Positions 52,147-59,150 of a stretch of DNA of 64,000 nucleotides are shown here, in pieces. The position numbers and the translations under genes were made by a program. Every line of letters starts with the position of its first letter. The first letter of the stretch is position 1. The notes under the pieces are model-generated. The model ran no database searches and was not told the DNA's origin. It saw only the letters and a list, made by a program, of their open reading frames with translations. This DNA comes from Mycobacterium sp. 236(2023) (GTDB lineage: Bacteria; Actinomycetota; Actinomycetes; Mycobacteriales; Mycobacteriaceae), in assembly GCF_029623955.1 (NCBI RefSeq), contig NZ_JARSBP010000003.1, positions 868,001-932,000 of the forward strand, in the 5' to 3' direction.

Positions 52147-52598
52147 CTGACTGCGGCGGATTCCGGGCCGAAATCGAACAGACCCTGATGAACCACCCGC
52201 GAACACGCTTCGCCAAGGTCCTGCTCGGAATGAAACGAGGACTTACAGATGTCGAAATGGCGCAGGAGGCCGATTCGGCGGGCGAACCCGTTCGGGCCGA
52301 CAGCATCGCTGCAGTGCGCAGGATCGTGAGCCTGACTCTCGGTGACCGACTTGTCACGGCACCGTCGGAGGCAGAGGAACAGTCGAACATATACCGCGAA
52401 TTGTTGAATTACCGACTGTCGCCAGGGCTGCGCCAACTAGTCGCTACACGATTGGCGCAACTGCGCGCTGTCGGCCCGAATGTCAGGCTGACGCCTCTGG
52501 GAGACGTCCGGCTCGGTTCCAACAGCACTTCCCGGCCTCCGCAGCAGGAGAATCCCTGTCCAGACTGCTTTTTGGTGCACCAGGGGGAGTGTCTCTGA
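52143..52598 (+). CDS. Island protein with C-terminal zinc-knuckle-like motif
   Basis: 151 residues from GTG 52143, translationally coupled to the HTH gene. The middle (MKRGLTDVEMAQEADSAGEPVRADSIAAVRRIVSLTL in pieces) looks like a second, wHTH-type DNA-binding region. The end carries Cys139, Cys142, His146 and Cys150 (CX2CX3HX3C), a compact zinc-knuckle-like arrangement. I recognise similar mycobacterial hypotheticals but no function. DNA binding is inferred. Confidence 0.7.
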   Translation: MTDCGGFRAEIEQTLMNHPRTRFAKVLLGMKRGLTDVEMAQEADSAGEPVRADSIAAVRRIVSLTLGDRLVTAPSEAEEQSNIYRELLNYRLSPGLRQLVATRLAQLRAVGPNVRLTPLGDVRLGSNSTSRPPQQENPCPDCFLVHQGECL

Positions 52599-52625
52599 AC
52601 TCCGAGCTAGTGCGGGTCGGTCGAT

Positions 52626-53354
52626 CTACCGCTTAGTCGCCATTAGCCGAGCGACGAAGGCCCGGTACTGTTGCCCGTTAGCGTTTCCAGCAATTGCGAG
52701 CCGGTGAGCATCGAACCTGGCATATCCACTATTGAACTCGCGCTCGAATGTTGGCCGCGAGACAACCAGATCAAGTACCAGGCTTGCTATCTCATCCAGC
52801 ATCTTCGAGTAGAGGCTGAGGGTCAGATAATCGGGGGTTGAGCTTTGGGGGCCACCGCTTATGAACTCGTTTTCCTTACGGCTCTTGAGCTGCCACACCC
52901 ACTGTCCGTGTGCGATCTTATTGCGCTGCTCGACTATTGGTCGGAGGTCATCATCGACGACCGCATGAAGCTCCTCGTATCGGGTCAATGGAATTGCCGC
53001 CAACGCGCTGTCTAGCGGGCGGTGGAGCAGTATCTGGTAATGCCGTCTGAATGCAAGGTCTAGAACCTGTAGCCATTGGTCCACCTTTGATCTGACGCTC
53101 CAAATCACCTCACGCTCAACATCGTTGAATCCGGTGGGGTCGGCCACGATCTTCCGAAGGATCGCCTCAGCCTCAATGCCGATAGTCAAGTACTGAGTAC
53201 GGGATAGGGCGGAAATCTCCGGTGCGGCGTTGCGACGAATTGCGCTCTTGTGCAGGCGTTCGATTTGGATTCGAAACTTCCGGATCTCGGCAAGGTTGTC
53301 GGCGTGCTTCTCGAACTCTGGAGTGCTGGGAAAGCGCTGCGTCACCCGAACCAT
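52626..53354 (-). CDS. HEPN-like protein
   Basis: 242 residues from ATG 53354 (TTG 53360 is also in frame). All-helical with the motif EQRNKIAHG: Arg144 and His149 give the RX4H signature of HEPN ribonucleases, common in toxins and defence effectors. The rest has no recognised domain. It faces the zinc-knuckle gene (27 bp between ends) and is divergent from the TIGR04255 operon. No nucleotidyltransferase partner is adjacent, so any toxin role is speculative. Confidence 0.65.
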   Translation of the reverse strand: MVRVTQRFPSTPEFEKHADNLAEIRKFRIQIERLHKSAIRRNAAPEISALSRTQYLTIGIEAEAILRKIVADPTGFNDVEREVIWSVRSKVDQWLQVLDLAFRRHYQILLHRPLDSALAAIPLTRYEELHAVVDDDLRPIVEQRNKIAHGQWVWQLKSRKENEFISGGPQSSTPDYLTLSLYSKMLDEIASLVLDLVVSRPTFEREFNSGYARFDAHRLAIAGNANGQQYRAFVARLMATKR

Positions 53355-53728
53355 GGTCAAATCGTAGTTTTAGCCGCGATCCAGCGTTCGCGGTATGCGA
53401 CGTGTCGCCAATTCCGTACTCACGAGCACGAGAGGCGGCGGCGAAGTGTCCGTAACCTCTCGTGCTCGGGAGTCGAACCCGAGATGGCAGCTGACTGCCA
53501 CAAACCGACCAAGCTTCCGACGGACAAGCCGCTCTATTCCTGGAGGTCTACGCCCAGCCGGGGCGCACCCGCACGCGTTAGGAAGCATAGCGAATGACCG
53601 TCGACGTGGTGGCTATTCGAGCGAGCCCACGGTGACGCCCTTGGGCCTGCTGGCGGGGCTGGCCAGCATCGACAGTGGGCGGCCAGTTCGAGACCATCGC
53701 CAGAACACACCCAGGCAATTGGGTATTA

Positions 53729-53752
53729 GTTTTAGTTACAGTTTTGGTTACA
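53729..53752. repeat. Tandem 12-bp repeat at the TIGR04255 promoter
   Basis: GTTTTAGTTACA and GTTTTGGTTACA lie back to back (11 of 12 identical), AT-rich against the surrounding sequence, and run into the -10 hexamer. They may be binding sites for the operon's own Xre-type protein. Confidence 0.5.
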
Positions 53753-53754
53753 CT
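53749..53754 (+). promoter_or_regulatory. -10 hexamer of the three-gene operon
   Basis: TACACT ends 6 nt before GTG 53761, supporting that start and a leaderless transcript. Confidence 0.45.
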
Positions 53755-53760
53755 GGGGTG

Positions 53761-54558
53761 GTGACCGCCCATCCGACCTACCCGACTGACGCGTTAGCCC
53801 TAGTTCTAGTCGAACTTCGCCACCCTGTCACCGACCCTCCTGTGCGCGCCGCTCTTACTTTCTTGAGAGATCAGCTTTCGGAGTGGACTCCGATCATTGA
53901 GCAAGAAGAGATGCGGCAGATAGACATGAACACGGGCGCTCAGACCGTGTTCACCAACAAGAAGCTGGTCGCGCGAGATCGACATACCGCGATCACGTTT
54001 CGCCACGATGCCATGACGGTCGAAGTTACTGACTATCCGGGTTGGGCCAAATTTTGGCCGATCGTTCGCGCAACGGTAGCTGCACGCCAAGATGTCTCTC
54101 CTGTCGATGGCTGCCTCCGGATCGGGCTGCGCTACATCAATGAGATCCGCGCACCATTGGATAACTCGTCCACCTGGTCGAAGTGGGTCTCGAATAGTCT
54201 CCTTGGTCCGGGATCCGAACTGTCTGACCTCAAGCTGGCCATTACGGCACAGCAGCACGTCGTTCAATGCGATGGTCCCGGACCTGGGGCTTCGCTCACG
54301 CTGCGTTACGGCGCAGCGCGCGGTTCCGTAATCCAGTCGACACCAATCCTCCAGCGATTGAAAGAGCCGCCTGAGAATGGGCATTTCTTTCTCTTGGATA
54401 TCGATAGTGCGTGGAGCGACCCAAAGAATGGCATTCCTGCATTCGAAATCAACCTGATTGAAGAGGTGGCCGAAAGACTTCACGAGCCGATCAACCCGCT
54501 TTTCGAATCACTTATCACAGACGACCTCCGCACCACCGTGCTGGAGAAAGAAAGTTAG
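53761..54558 (+). CDS. TIGR04255-family-like protein
   Basis: 265 residues from GTG 53761 (GTG 53758 precedes it). The layout of an early VELRHPV block, then AITFRHDAMTVEVTDYPGW and CLRIGLRYINEIRAP, resembles TIGR04255 proteins: unassigned, scattered, often on accessory elements. No catalytic motif was seen. First gene of a compact operon with an Xre-type protein (7 bp gap) and an unknown protein (2 bp gap), behind a tandem-repeat promoter. Confidence 0.65.
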   Translation: MTAHPTYPTDALALVLVELRHPVTDPPVRAALTFLRDQLSEWTPIIEQEEMRQIDMNTGAQTVFTNKKLVARDRHTAITFRHDAMTVEVTDYPGWAKFWPIVRATVAARQDVSPVDGCLRIGLRYINEIRAPLDNSSTWSKWVSNSLLGPGSELSDLKLAITAQQHVVQCDGPGPGASLTLRYGAARGSVIQSTPILQRLKEPPENGHFFLLDIDSAWSDPKNGIPAFEINLIEEVAERLHEPINPLFESLITDDLRTTVLEKES

Positions 54559-54565
54559 GGGAAAT

Positions 54566-55219
54566 GTGACAATTTCGTATTCGGGTTCCAACCTTCGCGA
54601 TGAAACCACTTCTGGAAACGGAGATTATCGTTTAGGTAAGTTGCCCGAAACTACGCCGTCGACCTCGGTATATGATCGTGTCGACGTTATCGATCGTGAC
54701 TCCACGGACTTGCACGGTGAAGTTTGCGAAACGCGCCGACATCTTCACTTAGTCGAGTTGGATGATAAGACTGTCGAGCGGGCCAAGAGTGCACCGATTC
54801 AAGCGCTTGAGCAGTTGTCTGATTACGGATTCGCATGGCGAGATGTTGCTCGTGTCATCGGTGTAAGTGTCCCGGCTCTGAACAAGTGGCGTAAGGGCAC
54901 GGGAATCACAGGTGAAAATCGTCTCAAAATTGCTCGCCTGTTGGCGCTGATCGACATGCTGGCGGACCGTTTCATTGATGAGCCGGCGTCGTGGTTAGAA
55001 ATGCCCATTGCAGAGGGAGTTGGACTGAATCGGCTGGACCTGTTGCAGCAGGGGCGCTTCGACCTGGTCCTGGCGCTGGCTAGTGAGCACACAGGAGACG
55101 GCACCGTAGAGACGGTAATGAAAGAAGTCGATACCAACTGGCGCGACAGCCTCGTCGAAAGCAACTTTGAGTCTTTCGTAGCCGAGGATGGCGCGATTTC
55201 GATACGACATAAAGGGTAA
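54566..55219 (+). CDS. Xre/MbcA/ParS-type antitoxin-like regulator
   Basis: 217 residues from GTG 54566 with GGGGA just upstream. Residues 1-65 are polar and probably disordered; an HTH lies at about 88-125 (AWRDVARVIGVSVPALNKWRKG), and 140-172 (PASWLEMPIAEGVGLNRLDLLQQGR in pieces) has the shape of the Xre/MbcA/ParS toxin-binding region. Such antitoxins usually pair with a RES-domain toxin, but no RES domain is present nearby. The next gene may be the partner. Confidence 0.7.
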   Translation: MTISYSGSNLRDETTSGNGDYRLGKLPETTPSTSVYDRVDVIDRDSTDLHGEVCETRRHLHLVELDDKTVERAKSAPIQALEQLSDYGFAWRDVARVIGVSVPALNKWRKGTGITGENRLKIARLLALIDMLADRFIDEPASWLEMPIAEGVGLNRLDLLQQGRFDLVLALASEHTGDGTVETVMKEVDTNWRDSLVESNFESFVAEDGAISIRHKG

Positions 55220-55221
55220 AA

Positions 55222-55884
55222 ATGGCAGAGCTGGAGACGCCCGACGAACTTGAGTCGATTTATCTCGCTCGTTTCGATGAGGTGAGTGAGCATCGGCCTT
55301 TGTTCACGGGTGACGTATATCGCATGAGCGATGGTCACCTTGTCATGGTGCTCCAGCATCCCTGTGCGCTGCGCCGCGGGGTTGACCTTTATCCGAAAAC
55401 TCTCGTTGCCCCTGTACAACCGGATACCCTCCGCTCCGACTGGGCAAAAGCCGCTTACACGAAGATGCCGTTGCCAAGACTAATTGACGGCAAAGATCAC
55501 TCGGCAGACTTCGTAACGCCCGAATTGCCAGACTCGCCCACTCTCGTTGCGTCTGAGCGAATCGCGGTAATGAGTCAGTCAGGAGTGAACCTGCTGATGC
55601 AAAGGTGGTCGCATCACAGCACTCGGCTGGTGGTGCCCACCCATTTGTATTCCGACGTCGCACTCGGCCCATTCGATGAGGCTGATCTCCTTGAGGAGTG
55701 GACGCAGGACAGGGTTGAAAGCGGATCAACATCAACAGCCGCGGAGCATGAGTGTTCGGCGTGGCTAGACAAGAAAGAGAACGGCAAGATCAGAAGGGCG
55801 ATGCTTAGCGATCCTCAGTACGCAAGCGCAGTGCGGCGAGACGCACGCCAATACCGGAAGTCCGAAAAGCTTGCGGTCGAGTAG
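55222..55884 (+). CDS. Unknown protein, third gene of the island operon
   Basis: 220 residues from ATG 55222, 2 bp after the Xre-like gene. Beta-rich N-terminal part (RPLFTGDVYRMSDGHLVMVLQHPCALRRG) and a charged helical end (EHECSAWLDKKENGKIRR). HPCALR is a conspicuous His/Cys patch. I do not recognise a family. By position it is the candidate effector or toxin partner of the Xre-like protein. Confidence 0.65.
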   Translation: MAELETPDELESIYLARFDEVSEHRPLFTGDVYRMSDGHLVMVLQHPCALRRGVDLYPKTLVAPVQPDTLRSDWAKAAYTKMPLPRLIDGKDHSADFVTPELPDSPTLVASERIAVMSQSGVNLLMQRWSHHSTRLVVPTHLYSDVALGPFDEADLLEEWTQDRVESGSTSTAAEHECSAWLDKKENGKIRRAMLSDPQYASAVRRDARQYRKSEKLAVE

Positions 55885-55908
55885 CTACGGCTTATAGGGC
55901 AGCTATGC

Positions 55909-56520
55909 TCAGCCACCCAGGCGGCGCGCCCAGGGGTTGAAACGGTTCACCCCGCCACTGTTCGCTCCTGGTGCCTGCTGACGTCCGTGCTCGCCGAAAC
56001 GTCCCATCGGGACGACGACGTGCATGGTGCCCGCAGCTGCCGTCAGCACGTCGTGAGCGACGGCGGCGGCGAGGCTGTCCGGTTGGTGCTGGCCGGGTTG
56101 CCAGGCGACGGCTTGCGCTTCGAAGTCGGGCTAGATGCCCGGCGATGCGGCGACTTCGAGGGCTTGGCGCAGCGAAGCGGAGCGACCTTCGCCGTCGCCG
56201 CGTCCGCGCCTCGATCCTGGGGGAGGCCAGGAGGTTACGCGGGTCGGGTAACCCGGTCGCATGCGCTTGAGGGTGTCGCGCAACCACGGCGGATACGTTG
56301 TGGCGGGGCGAAGCTCTCGACCGCTCTTTCAGTCGCGCCGACGCTGATTGCCAGCTCTACGGCGCGGCGTGCGTGACATTGCTCTGAGGCCAGTCGCTCG
56401 CTCACGTCTGCGATGAGTGCCAGGGTGCTGGCTGCGTATCTGGGCGCGGCGATCAGGCCGCAGGCGTAGCCGCTACGGAGTCGGACAACAGCTCAACGAT
56501 GGCAGGCCTAGAGGTCAGCG
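55909..56520 (-). pseudogene. Decayed coding sequence on the minus strand
   Basis: A stretch of about 650 bp without an intact gene. Minus-strand reading gives plausible protein pieces in shifting frames: RRAVELAISVGATERAVESF (about 56290-56420), WLRDTLKRMRPGYPTRVTSW (about 56220-56280) and, after an amber codon near 56132, FEAQAVAWQPGQHQPDSLAA through NRFNPWARRLGG to the stop at 55909. At least one frameshift and one nonsense codon are needed to join them. The original families were not identified; a phage or island gene is likely. Confidence 0.45.
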
Positions 56521-56532
56521 GGTTAATCTGAC

Positions 56533-57039
56533 ATGGTTTTGCCGGTGTGGACAACGTTCTGGCCTGACGTGATCGTTGCAGCGATAGGCGCAGCGTTGAC
56601 AGTCGCCATCGCGGTTGTAACTTATGTTTTGAACCGGCTGCGCAACGAAGGCCGAGCTTTGAAGGCCCTGATTCTTGATCTGTCGCACCGCCGGGTGTTC
56701 ACAGGGCAAGCTGTGACGATTCCCGATGCGCAGGAGACTGGGGACTACCGTAGATGCAATGACAGCGTGATTGCCGCGCGGGAAGAAATCCGGCGGGCGC
56801 GTGGACTGGTGCGGGAGGAGCCCTCACTTCAGCTCCCGTTGAAGCGAATGACCCAAGCTTGCAATTTTTATCTAGAGGCTTCAGAGAGGGATCCGAACAC
56901 TTATGCAATTCGGCTGGTCCAGTTGGGCGACGAACTGCACGAGGAAATTCGGAAACTAGCAAGTCGGCGACGCGGACTCCCGACGCCGAAGCCCGGCTCC
57001 GACGCATTCCCTAACGATGGCCCGCCGCCGGTTCGCTGA
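56533..57039 (+). CDS. Membrane-anchored island protein
   Basis: 168 residues from ATG 56533. One N-terminal transmembrane helix (about 11-33, VIVAAIGAALTVAIAVVTYVLN), then a helical cytoplasmic domain (CNDSVIAAREEIRRARGLV) and a Pro-rich tail. No family recognised. It precedes the Rossmann-like protein by 93 bp. A small membrane protein beside an NAD-enzyme-like protein is a layout known from several defence cassettes, so a functional pair is possible. Confidence 0.65.
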   Translation: MVLPVWTTFWPDVIVAAIGAALTVAIAVVTYVLNRLRNEGRALKALILDLSHRRVFTGQAVTIPDAQETGDYRRCNDSVIAAREEIRRARGLVREEPSLQLPLKRMTQACNFYLEASERDPNTYAIRLVQLGDELHEEIRKLASRRRGLPTPKPGSDAFPNDGPPPVR

Positions 57040-57119
57040 GCTGTTCATCGGCGGTGACGTGGTGGTGTTCAGCTTCCAAGCAACATCTGTACAACAAATA
57101 CAACTAGCGCGTCGCCGTA

Positions 57120-57125
57120 TAGGCT
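57120..57125 (+). promoter_or_regulatory. -10 hexamer of the Rossmann-like gene
   Basis: TAGGCT ends 7 nt before GTG 57133, a leaderless layout. Confidence 0.4.
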
Positions 57126-57132
57126 GCCGTTC

Positions 57133-57642
57133 GTGGCGGCCCGAATCCCGGTATTTGTATCGGCTCCTTCGGCGTTGTCGGCCGATCAACAGGCTTCCTA
57201 CGACTTCATAGTTGGTCTCCTAGCGAGCGAGCACTTCGAGCATCGAGCTCTTGGGCGGACCGACTATGGCGTTGATTTCCCGCTGAAAGAGGTCTTCTCA
57301 ATCGCTCGGCATTGTTCAGGCGGAGTGATACTCGGGTTCGAGCAGATGCGTGCCGCTCGGGTGGAGTCGAAGCCCGGCACGGCGTCGTCAAAGACGCTGA
57401 GGAACGTCTCATTCCCTACTCCCTGGAACAATCTTGAGGCAGGAATTCTCTTCGGATTGCGGCTTCCGCTGTTGGTCTTCCGGCAGAAGGGCATCCATGG
57501 AGGCGTATTCGACAATGGGGTGAGCGATGTGTTCATCCAGGCTCTTCCCGACAGTGCGCCTGACCCGGACACCGCAATTCAGATAGGAATTGTAGTGAAG
57601 CATTGGGCAGGCAAAGTCCGGGAAAACTACAGGTCCTACTGA
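57133..57642 (+). CDS. TIR/deoxyribosyltransferase-like Rossmann protein
   Basis: 169 residues from GTG 57133. Features in order: strand 1 (IPVFVSAPSALSADQQ), an acidic loop DYGVDFPLKEVF, strand ARHCSGGVILGFEQ, and PWNNLEAGILFGLRLPLLVF, where Glu102 occupies the place of the conserved Glu in (E)xGxAxxxxxP motifs of nucleoside deoxyribosyltransferase-like and TIR-like NAD-processing enzymes. I recall similar proteins annotated only as hypothetical. NADase-type effector is a hypothesis. It ends 3 bp before the right direct repeat. Confidence 0.6.
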   Translation: MAARIPVFVSAPSALSADQQASYDFIVGLLASEHFEHRALGRTDYGVDFPLKEVFSIARHCSGGVILGFEQMRAARVESKPGTASSKTLRNVSFPTPWNNLEAGILFGLRLPLLVFRQKGIHGGVFDNGVSDVFIQALPDSAPDPDTAIQIGIVVKHWAGKVRENYRSY

Positions 57643-57645
57643 CGC

Positions 57646-57672
57646 GTCGTGGAGTTCAGATTCAACGTCTGA
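57646..57672 (+). repeat. Right direct repeat: displaced ychF tail
   Basis: 27 nt that again encode VVEFRFNV and a stop (TGA). Arg is AGA here and CGC in ychF. No ychF body precedes it, so it is a stranded gene end and marks the right boundary of the island. Confidence 0.65.
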
Positions 57673-57690
57673 CGAATCGACCGTGGGGGA

Positions 57691-57722
57691 TATGCACGCA
57701 ATAGACGCGTTTTCCGTGCATA
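57691..57722. terminator. Hairpin after the displaced ychF tail
   Basis: TATGCACG (57691-57698) pairs with CGTGCATA (57715-57722), flanked by a GACCGT/ACGGTC pair. It is placed like the original terminator of ychF. Confidence 0.5.
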
Positions 57723-57737
57723 GGGCCGACGGTCGGC

Positions 57738-58293
57738 TCAGCGTGCGGGCGCGTACCGCAGCGCGACCGCGCCTGAACTGAACTCAGCCGGTCGATAGGC
57801 GTCAGCTCCACATGCTTCGACAGCCGCGAACAACGCAGGCCCGTGGCCCGCAATCCGGGGGTGCACGACGAATTCGTACTCGTCGGTCAGCCCCGCCTCG
57901 GCCAGCGCCATCGGAAGCTGCACGCCGCCCACGAACAATCCATCGCCGGACTCCTCCTTGAGCCGCTGAACTACCGCAACCACATTTCCGCGCACGAGTT
58001 CGGCGTTTCAATCGACCCCGTCCAGAGTGCTTGACACCACGTACTTCCTCGCCGCATCGATCATCTGAGCGAACGGATCCGTCGACCGTTGTCGGGTAGG
58101 ACATTCGGAACGCGGATTCCATCATCTCGTGAGTGAACCGGCCGAAGACCAGGCCATCGGCCCGCGCGAGATTGTCCGCGGCGCGCTGATGCAGCTCCTT
58201 ATCCGCGGGGATGACACGGTGATCGCAGCAACCATCCAGAGTGACGTTGATGGAATACCGTAGGGGCGGCGGGCAAGTCTGGGGGAGGAACAT
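57738..58293 (-). pseudogene. RibD/DHFR-like reductase pseudogene
   Basis: The N-terminal part reads from ATG 58293 as LRYSINVTLDGCCDHRVIPADK and LVFGRFTHEMMESAF. A frameshift near 58070-58090 moves the reading to DPFAQMIDAARKYVVSSTLDG, and a TGA at 58008-58010 stands where the family has Trp (VDW-NAELV). The rest, NVVAVVQRLKEESGDGLFVGG to the stop at 57738, is intact. Two independent lesions make this a clear pseudogene. It starts 2 bp from the divergent DUF4344 gene. Confidence 0.82.
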
Positions 58294-58295
58294 TC

Positions 58296-59150
58296 GTGAT
58301 CGCGTGGCGCATGACATCGGTGGTTGCTGCCGCCTTCCTACTGGTCGCCGGCTGCGGCGGAGCTCAGGAAAATGCCTCTGCGCCAACGCAATCCGAGACA
58401 GCCGCCCAAGCGGAAACCGCGGCCGCCGACGATGCGCCCGACGACGGCGAGATGACGGCCGTCTACGAAGACGCCACCACCCCGGAGGCGCAGAACGGGC
58501 GTCAGCTCATGGAGTCCGCGCAGCTCCTGGAGAACTTGGCCACGTCGGTCAACGAGACGTTCAACCTCCCCAACGACATCCGCCTCCTCGGGCAGCAGTG
58601 CGGCGACCCGAATGCGTTCTGGGATCCCAGCGAGCAGGCCGTCGTCCTCTGCTACGAGGACGCCGATTTCGCCGAGACGGTGTTCGCCCAGAACGGCGAC
58701 CCCGACCCCGTCGATTCGGCGCTCAACGCCGAGATCGGCAGTTTCTACCACGAGGTCGGGCACATGATGGTCGACATCTACGACCTCCCGATCACAGGCC
58801 GTGAAGAGGACGTCGCCGATCAGCTCGCGGCCTACGTCATGCTCGCCGAGGACGACGACGGCACCTTCGATCCGCACTCCGTCAAGGTCGTTCGCGATTT
58901 CGCCGGCGAGTTCCGTGCCTTCGCCGACGAGGAGGGCGAGGTCGGCGAAGCCCAGTTCTCGGCCGGACATTCACTGAACCAGACCCGCGCGTACAACCTG
59001 CTCTGCTGGGCGTACGGCGCCGATCCCGAAGGCAACGCCGCCATCGTCGACGACGGTGATCTGCCGCCCGAGCGCGCCGAGCTGTGCGAGGACGAGTACG
59101 AGAAGATGCAGTACGGGTGGTCCTCGCTGCTGGACCCCTACGTCAAGTGA
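58296..59150 (+). CDS. DUF4344-type zinc-peptidase lipoprotein
   Basis: 284 residues from GTG 58296, preceded by GGAGG 7 nt upstream. Signal peptide with lipobox LVAGC (Cys20), then an acidic linker rich in Ala, Glu and Asp. The catalytic helix is FYHEVGHMMVDIYDLP (His152, Glu153, His156, an HExxH zincin site) with DVADQLAAYVMLAEDD downstream. DUF4344 proteins are putative metallopeptidases, outside the membrane in this case. Substrate unknown. Confidence 0.85.
   Translation: MIAWRMTSVVAAAFLLVAGCGGAQENASAPTQSETAAQAETAAADDAPDDGEMTAVYEDATTPEAQNGRQLMESAQLLENLATSVNETFNLPNDIRLLGQQCGDPNAFWDPSEQAVVLCYEDADFAETVFAQNGDPDPVDSALNAEIGSFYHEVGHMMVDIYDLPITGREEDVADQLAAYVMLAEDDDGTFDPHSVKVVRDFAGEFRAFADEEGEVGEAQFSAGHSLNQTRAYNLLCWAYGADPEGNAAIVDDGDLPPERAELCEDEYEKMQYGWSSLLDPYVK

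Larger units (their letters stand above)
53355..53757. other. 403-bp gap with stacked hairpins, one tRNA T-arm-like
   Basis: No gene is supported here. Three inverted repeats follow each other: CGAGCACGAGAGG with CCTCTCGTGCTCG (53423-53435, 53456-53468); CTCGGG with CCCGAG (53465-53470, 53478-53483), which on the minus strand has the 7-nt loop TTCGACT and flanking GG/CC of a tRNA T arm; and TGGCAG with CTGCCA (53485-53490, 53495-53500). No acceptor stem or CCA partner fits, so this is at most a tRNA fragment. Confidence 0.5.
51092..57672. mobile_element. Putative genomic island in the 3' end of ychF
   Basis: Bounded by the two copies of the ychF tail. Inside are lower-GC genes, a decayed AbiTii-type gene, a HEPN-like protein, Xre-type and HTH regulators and two unassigned cassettes, with at least two degraded stretches. 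No integrase, transposase or resolvase was recognised, so the element is either a remnant or moved in trans. The M. tuberculosis locus also changes content straight after ychF (toxin-antitoxin genes), so this is a probable hotspot. Confidence 0.6.

Noticed and set aside
53461..53500. Complete tRNA gene on the minus strand
   Set aside because: Only the T arm is canonical; no acceptor stem, anticodon arm or CCA-side pairing was found.
53395..53757. N-terminal extension of the TIGR04255-like gene back to 53395
   Set aside because: The extension would translate the stacked hairpins into Arg/Ser-rich residues; a -10 hexamer and GTG 53761 support the short form.
55892..56376. Open frames of about 130 codons on both strands in the island gap
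   Set aside because: Arg/Ser-rich frames without family features; better explained as frames over decayed minus-strand coding sequence.
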